From positions 1 to 9,994 of the forward strand of contig CAZTTQ010000030.1 of NCBI GenBank assembly GCA_964616135.1: a stretch of DNA of 9,994 nt, given 5' to 3'. The DNA is from JAJYIV01 sp964616135 (lineage in GTDB: Bacteria; Patescibacteriota; Patescibacteriia; UBA9934; GWF2-40-263). The notes beneath the pieces were generated by a model. The model had not been told where the DNA came from. It was given only the letters and a program-made list of their open reading frames with translations, and made no database searches. Of the stretch, positions 6,731 through 9,994 are shown piece by piece; within the stretch, counting starts at the first letter, position 1, and each line of letters starts with the position of its first letter. Both the position numbers and the translations under genes were made by a program.

Positions 6731-6773
6731 AAGAAAATCCCCCGACCGATCGCCGTGTGCGAAGGGTCGGGGG
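6731..6773 (-). terminator. Rho-independent terminator of the lipoprotein gene
   Basis: On the - strand a perfect 9-bp stem, CCCCCGACC (6773-6765) with GGTCGGGGG (6747-6739), has a 17-nt loop and is followed by ATTTTCTT. It lies 53 nt beyond the lipoprotein stop codon. A smaller 6-bp hairpin (TCCTCC/GGAGGA, 6788-6793 with 6810-6815) lies between the stop codon and this terminator. The + strand Nudix terminator is immediately adjacent, so the convergent units are separately insulated. Confidence 0.82.
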
Positions 6774-6826
6774 CAAGCGTGTGAACATCCTCCGGGCAGT
6801 GCATGGTTGGGAGGACGGGGAGTGGT

Positions 6827-8254
6827 TCAGAAGATCAGCGTGCCGCCGGTCACGAGCGGACCGTTGCTCTGGTCGAGACAGTGGTCCGCGGCGGTAACCA
6901 TGTCCCGGTAGCAGAACCCGGTGACGTCGACCCGCAGGGTGTCGTCCTGGACGGCGTTGGCTCCGGACGTATCCATCTCGAGACGGAAGACCTGGGTCCG
7001 ATCCGGGTAGACGATTACGTCTCCGCTCGGGGCGTCCATCGTGAGGTGTGCCAGCTCCGCCTGGTCCCACTCGGTCCGGCTCGTGACGGAGATCGCGTCC
7101 TGCGGATGGTAGACGTCCGTGAGGCGCAGCTGTCCGACGGTCGTGTACCAGCCGGAGTTGACGATCCGGTACTGGATCGTCCGGACGGACAGCGTCGAAC
7201 AGGCGATGTCGTTCGTCACGGCGAACCGCAGCACCTCCCCGAAGGAGGGAATGGCGGCGCCGCTCGGAGAACCCGAGGCGAGCGTGACGCGCGGCGCGGG
7301 GCAAGCGGTCGGCGGATGTGCCACGGCGTAGGTGCCGTGGTGGAAGTTCACGTCGCCGAAGGCGACCGGCGGATTTTCGTTCGTCATCTCATCCAGCACG
7401 GTCACGGAAGCGAGCCGGGCCGCGGCCGCGTACGGACCCGTCAGGCCGGTCTTGGTCTCACACCAGAGGTCGTACACGGCCTCCCCCTGGAAAACGGGCA
7501 TGGCCGGCACGTCTACCGCCGCCTCGCCGGTATTGGTCCGGTGGAGGGTGAGCGGCGCCGATGCGGTCGTGTTCGCGCCTGCGTAGAACTCCAGCGTGCA
7601 GTTGGTGAGGTACCCCTGGACCTCGTCGTACCGCACGTCCCAGTTCCGCGTCGGGAAGCTGCCGTCATTGTCGACGACGAGCAGGTAGGAGTTTCCCTGC
7701 GTGCGGACGCGCGCGTTGCCCGAACTCATGGTGAGCGAGAGCAGCTTCACGCGCGCGCCGGCCGTCACCTGCGGACGCTCGTCGACTCCTTGGATCGTCT
7801 TGCCGATGGCGACGACGCCCTGGAATGGCGTCGAGGGGATCTCGCACCGGAGGCCGTCCGCGGAGAGCGTCTCGCCGGCCGCACAGTACTTCTTGCATGT
7901 GCCGGTCGACGTCTCGTACGCCCATCCCTCGTGACACGTCTCCTGATAGACGCACCCTTTGTAGGCCTTCTCCGTCTCCGTCAGGAGGTAGGTACCTTCA
8001 GGACAGAACACTTCCCAGACAGGGCACATGGCCGCGTCCGGGACGGTGGATCCGTTCATGGCGCAGACGTACTGTATCGTCGGCGCTTCACCGTTGGGGC
8101 AGGACTGTCCCGCTTCCACCTGCGTGTGCGCCTTGTCGAGGCACACGAGGACGACCTTCTCAGTCGTGACGGTGACGATCTCCGGCTCGCAGGCCGCGAT
8201 CAGGTTCGCCAGGGCCATCATGGCCGTGGCGTAGAACGGGGTGTGAAAGCGCAA
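6827..8254 (-). CDS. Cys-rich secreted lipoprotein of unknown function
   Basis: A 475-residue protein I do not recognise. Residues 1-21 form a signal peptide, and LIAAC (18-22) is a lipobox-like site, predicting lipidation at Cys22 and attachment to the outer face of the membrane. Residues 38-137 hold ten cysteines (38, 52, 64, 77, 84, 101, 107, 120, 124, 137), suggesting a disulfide-knotted small-domain region. Residues about 145-475 look like beta-rich extracellular domains with sparse cysteines (219, 265, 318, 352, 448, 459). The segment TQVFRLEMDTSGANAVQDDTLRVDV (420-444) is reminiscent of repeats in large Patescibacteria surface proteins, a weak impression only. No LPXTG motif is present and the end (GGTLIF) is not a membrane anchor. 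The TTG start at 8254 is chosen because GGAGG sits 4 nt upstream and it alone gives a complete signal peptide. The gene has its own promoter and terminator. Confidence 0.83.
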   Translation of the reverse strand: MRFHTPFYATAMMALANLIAACEPEIVTVTTEKVVLVCLDKAHTQVEAGQSCPNGEAPTIQYVCAMNGSTVPDAAMCPVWEVFCPEGTYLLTETEKAYKGCVYQETCHEGWAYETSTGTCKKYCAAGETLSADGLRCEIPSTPFQGVVAIGKTIQGVDERPQVTAGARVKLLSLTMSSGNARVRTQGNSYLLVVDNDGSFPTRNWDVRYDEVQGYLTNCTLEFYAGANTTASAPLTLHRTNTGEAAVDVPAMPVFQGEAVYDLWCETKTGLTGPYAAAARLASVTVLDEMTNENPPVAFGDVNFHHGTYAVAHPPTACPAPRVTLASGSPSGAAIPSFGEVLRFAVTNDIACSTLSVRTIQYRIVNSGWYTTVGQLRLTDVYHPQDAISVTSRTEWDQAELAHLTMDAPSGDVIVYPDRTQVFRLEMDTSGANAVQDDTLRVDVTGFCYRDMVTAADHCLDQSNGPLVTGGTLIF

Positions 8255-8408
8255 AGCGCCTCCGATGTCCCCGGGATGGGGACGGTTTTGGCCCTTTCAA
8301 GGGGGCCTGGTTGGGAACGTGCTCTTTTGGGCGAGAAGCCCGTACTTAGTGACGTTTCCTAGGCAGAAACACTCAATAAATACGGGCCTTTCCCCCTGAT
8401 CAATTCGA
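8255..8408 (-). promoter_or_regulatory. Long structured 5' leader of the lipoprotein mRNA
   Basis: From the predicted transcription start to the TTG codon is about 154 nt without an ORF. On the RNA strand three structures can be drawn. (a) A long irregular hairpin starts from CCCGUAUUUA pairing with UAAGUACGGG (10 bp, one G-U). It continues through a 4-nt bulge, GUG/CAC, a 3-nt bulge on the other strand, and UUUC/GAAA capped by a UGCCUAG loop (about 8340-8386). (b) GGCCC...GGGCC lies around an 8-nt loop (about 8290-8307). (c) A perfect 6-bp GUCCCC/GGGGAC hairpin with an AUCCC loop (8267-8283) stands directly before the SD. It matches no riboswitch class I know. It may be a regulatory leader, but function is inference. 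Confidence 0.5.
8259..8263 (-). promoter_or_regulatory. Shine-Dalgarno GGAGG for the lipoprotein TTG start
   Basis: GGAGG on the - strand ends 4 nt before TTG (8254-8252). It is one of the few convincing SD sequences in the window and it decides the start codon of the lipoprotein gene. The hairpin at 8267-8283 is only 3 nt upstream, so folding of the leader could affect ribosome access. Confidence 0.7.
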
Positions 8409-8414
8409 GGAACA

Positions 8415-8443
8415 ACTATATCACTTTTTGGTCATTTTGTCAA
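8415..8443 (-). promoter_or_regulatory. Near-consensus sigma-70-type promoter of the lipoprotein gene
   Basis: On the - strand TTGACA (8443-8438) is a perfect -35. It is followed by exactly 17 bp and then TATAGT (8420-8415), 5 of 6 matches to the -10 consensus. The surrounding sequence is clearly more AT-rich than the genes. Transcription should start near 8408. This is the strongest promoter visible in the window. Confidence 0.86.
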
Positions 8444-8454
8444 TCGTCGGAGGA

Positions 8455-8517
8455 TATAAAAACACCCCTCGCAGAGATCCCTCCACTACGGTCGGGATGA
8501 CAAGATAAGGGGTGTTT
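8455..8517 (-). terminator. Rho-independent terminator of def-fmt, with a repeat in its loop
   Basis: On the - strand AAACACCCCT (8517-8508) pairs perfectly with AGGGGTGTTT (8469-8460), and the run of T continues past the stem (TTTTTAT). It begins 2 nt after the fmt stop codon. The loop is unusually long at 38 nt and holds a dispersed-type palindromic repeat that can fold on itself, so the structure would be one extended hairpin. Confidence 0.82.
8473..8504 (-). repeat. Dispersed TCATCCCGA...GGATCT palindromic repeat
   Basis: On the - strand the segment reads TTGTCATCCCGACCGTAGTG followed by GAGGGATCTCTG. In one frame it translates to CHPDRSGGIS, the well-known signature of a short repeat dispersed through many unrelated bacterial genomes (the C/HPERSEG-type spurious peptides). 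ATCCC and GGGAT form its inner arms. It sits in the loop of the fmt terminator. I recognise the family by sequence; whether it is multicopy here needs the whole genome. Confidence 0.68.
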
Positions 8518-8519
8518 CA

Positions 8520-9446
8520 CTACGCGATCGTCGTCCCATCCAGCTCCGGACGTCCATTGTGGAACGCCGTGGCGGACATGGGTTTGCTGTCTTCCGGCTG
8601 CACATTGGTCACGCGCAGGACGCCGGCACCCGTGCCGATGTCCAAGGCGTCGTCCCGGAAGCGGACGCGGCCGGGGGCGAGCGTATCGGCGACGGCCTCC
8701 GTTTCCAACAGCTTCAGGCGCAAGCCGTTCCATTCGGTCCAGAGGCCGGGCCAGGAACCGTAGGCGCGGCGGCGCGCGTCCAACTCCTTCGCGGACTTCG
8801 TCCAGTCCGCCTTGCCGTCCTCACGTTCCAACAAACGGGTCACGGTCGCTTCTCCCGCCTGCGCGGAAGGGACGACCTTGCCGGCGGCGTAGCCCTTCAG
8901 GATGTCCACGAGCATCGGCGCGCCAAGTTCATGAACCTTTGCCTCTACCGACGCGTACGTCGCCCTGTCGTCCAATGGGAAGGAAATCTGGGCGAGCAGC
9001 GGGCCGGTGTCCATGCCTTCGTCCAGGGTCATGATGGAGATGCCGGTTTCTTTATCTTGTTCCGCAATCGCCGCCTGCATCGGGGCAGGACCGCGGTGGC
9101 GGGGGAGAAGCGACGGGTGCACGTTCACGCAGCCGAGGCGCGGAATGGCCAGGATCTCATTCGGAATCATCTTGCCGTAGGCGACGACGACGAAGACGTC
9201 CGCATTCAGCGCGCGCAATTGCGCGGCAACGTCCTTGTCCTTTTTAAGCGAAGTGGGCTGCAGCACCGGAATACCCAGCTTCTCGGCGGCGACTTTGACT
9301 GCCGTCGGTTTCACTTCATTCCCGCGGCCGGACGGCTTGTCCGGCTGGGAGATGGCGGCGACAACCGAAAACGCCCCGTCCGAGGCAAGGGCCTGGAGGA
9401 ACGGGACGGCGAATGCGGGCGTGCCGAGGAAGGCGATGCGGAGCAT
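8520..9446 (-). CDS. fmt: Methionyl-tRNA formyltransferase
   Basis: Transfers a formyl group from 10-formyl-tetrahydrofolate to Met-tRNA(fMet) before initiation. It has 308 residues, normal for the family (about 310). The N-terminal Rossmann formyltransferase domain starts LRIAFLGTPAFAVPFLQAL. The hallmark NVHPSLLPRHRGPAPMQAAI carries catalytic Asn108 and His110, and the catalytic Asp146 is in EGMDTGPLL (144-151). The smaller C-terminal tRNA-binding domain covers about 205-308, including RRRAYGSWPGLWTEWNGLRLKL. The ATG at 9446 lies 4 nt after the def stop codon with no clear SD, so it is probably translated by coupling. It stops with TAG at 8520 and runs straight into a terminator. The def-fmt pairing is a common bacterial arrangement. 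Confidence 0.97.
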   Translation of the reverse strand: MLRIAFLGTPAFAVPFLQALASDGAFSVVAAISQPDKPSGRGNEVKPTAVKVAAEKLGIPVLQPTSLKKDKDVAAQLRALNADVFVVVAYGKMIPNEILAIPRLGCVNVHPSLLPRHRGPAPMQAAIAEQDKETGISIMTLDEGMDTGPLLAQISFPLDDRATYASVEAKVHELGAPMLVDILKGYAAGKVVPSAQAGEATVTRLLEREDGKADWTKSAKELDARRRAYGSWPGLWTEWNGLRLKLLETEAVADTLAPGRVRFRDDALDIGTGAGVLRVTNVQPEDSKPMSATAFHNGRPELDGTTIA

Positions 9447-9450
9447 GTGG

Positions 9451-9936
9451 TTAGAGTTTGGAGGTACCGGCTTCCGTGTACTTGGTGACCTTGTCGATGA
9501 ACAAGACGCCGTTCAAGTGGTCGATTTCATGCTGCCAAACGACGGCGGCGAGGCCGTCCAGGTCCAACTCGACCAGCTTGGCGTCACGCGTCACGGCGCG
9601 GACTTTGATGCGCTTGTGGCGCTTCACCATGCCGTAGACGCCGGGAACGGAGAGACATCCTTCTTCTCCCTCCGCCGTACGGAAGGATTTTTCCAAGATC
9701 TCCGGGTTGCAGTACACCGTGGCGCCGTTGCCCTCCGCGTTCACGACGATGCAGCGCTTGAAGACGCCGACCTGCGGCGCGGCGATGCCGACGCCGTCGT
9801 ACGCGAACATGGCCTTTTCCAGTTCGTCCAGGAAGGCTTGGGTTTCCGGCTGGGCCAGTTCCTCCGGGGTCACTTCTTCCGAGCGCTGGCGCAGGCGCGG
9901 GTCCGGATTCGTCAGGATATGCAGGGAAGTCTCCAT
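9451..9936 (-). CDS. def: Peptide deformylase
   Basis: Removes the N-formyl group from nascent proteins, using a metal ion (usually Fe2+ or Zn2+). It has 161 residues and all three family motifs are intact: GVGIAAPQ (48-55), EGCLS (92-96, metal ligand Cys94) and QHEIDH (135-140, ligands His136 and His140, catalytic Glu137). The opening HILTNPDPRLRQRSEEV is also typical. It is upstream of fmt with a 4-nt gap and presumably the first gene of that transcript. The start is ATG at 9936. No SD is seen, and the predicted 5' leader is only about 13 nt, so initiation may be SD-independent. Confidence 0.98.
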   Translation of the reverse strand: METSLHILTNPDPRLRQRSEEVTPEELAQPETQAFLDELEKAMFAYDGVGIAAPQVGVFKRCIVVNAEGNGATVYCNPEILEKSFRTAEGEEGCLSVPGVYGMVKRHKRIKVRAVTRDAKLVELDLDGLAAVVWQHEIDHLNGVLFIDKVTKYTEAGTSKL

Positions 9937-9955
9937 AGCGGGTGGTCAGTGGCGT

Positions 9956-9984
9956 ATTTCACCAGAAAATCGGGCTTGTGTCAA
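9956..9984 (-). promoter_or_regulatory. Promoter of def-fmt
   Basis: On the - strand TTGACA (9984-9979, perfect -35) is followed by a 17-bp spacer and TGAAAT (9961-9956, 4 of 6 matches to the -10). The expected start near 9949 leaves a very short leader before the def ATG at 9936. The window ends just upstream, so further regulatory sites could be missed. Confidence 0.65.
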
Positions 9985-9994
9985 TGATATGGGC

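Noticed and set aside
6803..8362. A 519-codon open frame on the + strand, longer than the lipoprotein gene it opposes
   Set aside because: Its translation is Arg/Val/Gly/His/Asp-rich, as expected for the mirror of a GC-rich gene, and has no recognisable domain. The - strand frame instead has a signal peptide, lipobox, SD, strong promoter and terminator in the right places.
8255..8460. Possible 6S, SRP RNA or tRNA gene downstream of the strong promoter
   Set aside because: No SRP core tetraloop motif, no T-arm GGTTCGAATCC, and the ends of the region do not pair as 6S RNA requires; a leader of the adjacent gene is simpler.
8559..9987. Long + strand open frames opposite fmt and def (8559-9488 and 9235-9987)
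   Set aside because: The opposite strand carries unmistakable Fmt and peptide deformylase motifs; these frames are antisense shadows created by high GC.
1..9994. CRISPR array, insertion sequence, integrase or prophage
   Set aside because: No regularly spaced direct repeats of 20 bp or more, no transposase or recombinase frame and no terminal inverted repeats with target duplication were seen.
1..9994. Alternative genetic code with UGA reassigned to Gly, as in Gracilibacteria
   Set aside because: UGA ends the flippase, GT2 and lipoprotein genes at sensible positions, and no accepted gene needs UGA read-through.

Overview
The window is a GC-rich, gene-dense bacterial segment. Most genes abut or overlap. 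Few starts have a good Shine-Dalgarno sequence, and several genes look leaderless or translationally coupled. UGA ends three of the genes I accept (the flippase, the GT2 glycosyltransferase and the lipoprotein), so the standard/bacterial code applies and UGA is not recoded. Small DUF1653 and GerMN proteins, a compact Wzx/Wzy cassette, and an apparent lack of conventional RBSs together suggest a Candidate Phyla Radiation (Patescibacteria) lineage or a similar uncultivated bacterium. That placement is an inference; no rRNA or other phylogenetic anchor beyond ribosomal protein S9 is present.

Layout. (1) 1-722: the 3' part of rpsI (S9) on the + strand converges on a DUF1653 gene, with one symmetrical hairpin terminator between them. 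(2) 716-1305 (-): a two-gene unit encoding a membrane-anchored GerMN-domain protein followed by the DUF1653 protein. (3) 1378-6693 (+): a surface-polysaccharide operon made of a Wzx-type flippase, a GT4 glycosyltransferase, a GT2 glycosyltransferase and a Wzy/WaaL-type polymerase or ligase, plus a NUDT15-like Nudix hydrolase at the end, closed by a rho-independent terminator. Most junctions overlap (29 bp and 4 bp). The exception is the GT4-GT2 gap, which is filled almost completely by degenerate 7-bp tandem units. (4) 6731-8443 (-): a stand-alone lipoprotein gene with its own near-consensus promoter, a structured leader of about 150 nt, a GGAGG SD serving a TTG start, and a terminator. Its product is a Cys-rich extracellular protein I cannot assign to a family. 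(5) 8455-9984 (-): def-fmt (peptide deformylase and methionyl-tRNA formyltransferase), the N-formyl-methionine cycle pair, with an upstream promoter and a terminator whose loop contains a common dispersed palindromic repeat.

How the genes work together: the two glycosyltransferases would build a lipid-linked oligosaccharide at the inner face of the membrane. The flippase would export it and the Wzy-like protein would polymerise or ligate it outside. No initiating phosphoglycosyltransferase or chain-length regulator is in the window. The def/fmt and rpsI genes are translation housekeeping. The lipoprotein and GerMN proteins are envelope proteins of unknown role. I found no tRNA, rRNA, CRISPR array, transposase or integrase. 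The items that most deserve a second look are the heptamer tandem array, the structured lipoprotein leader with its orphan Cys-rich product, and two small palindromic repeats (one inside a terminator, one translated at the end of the polymerase).
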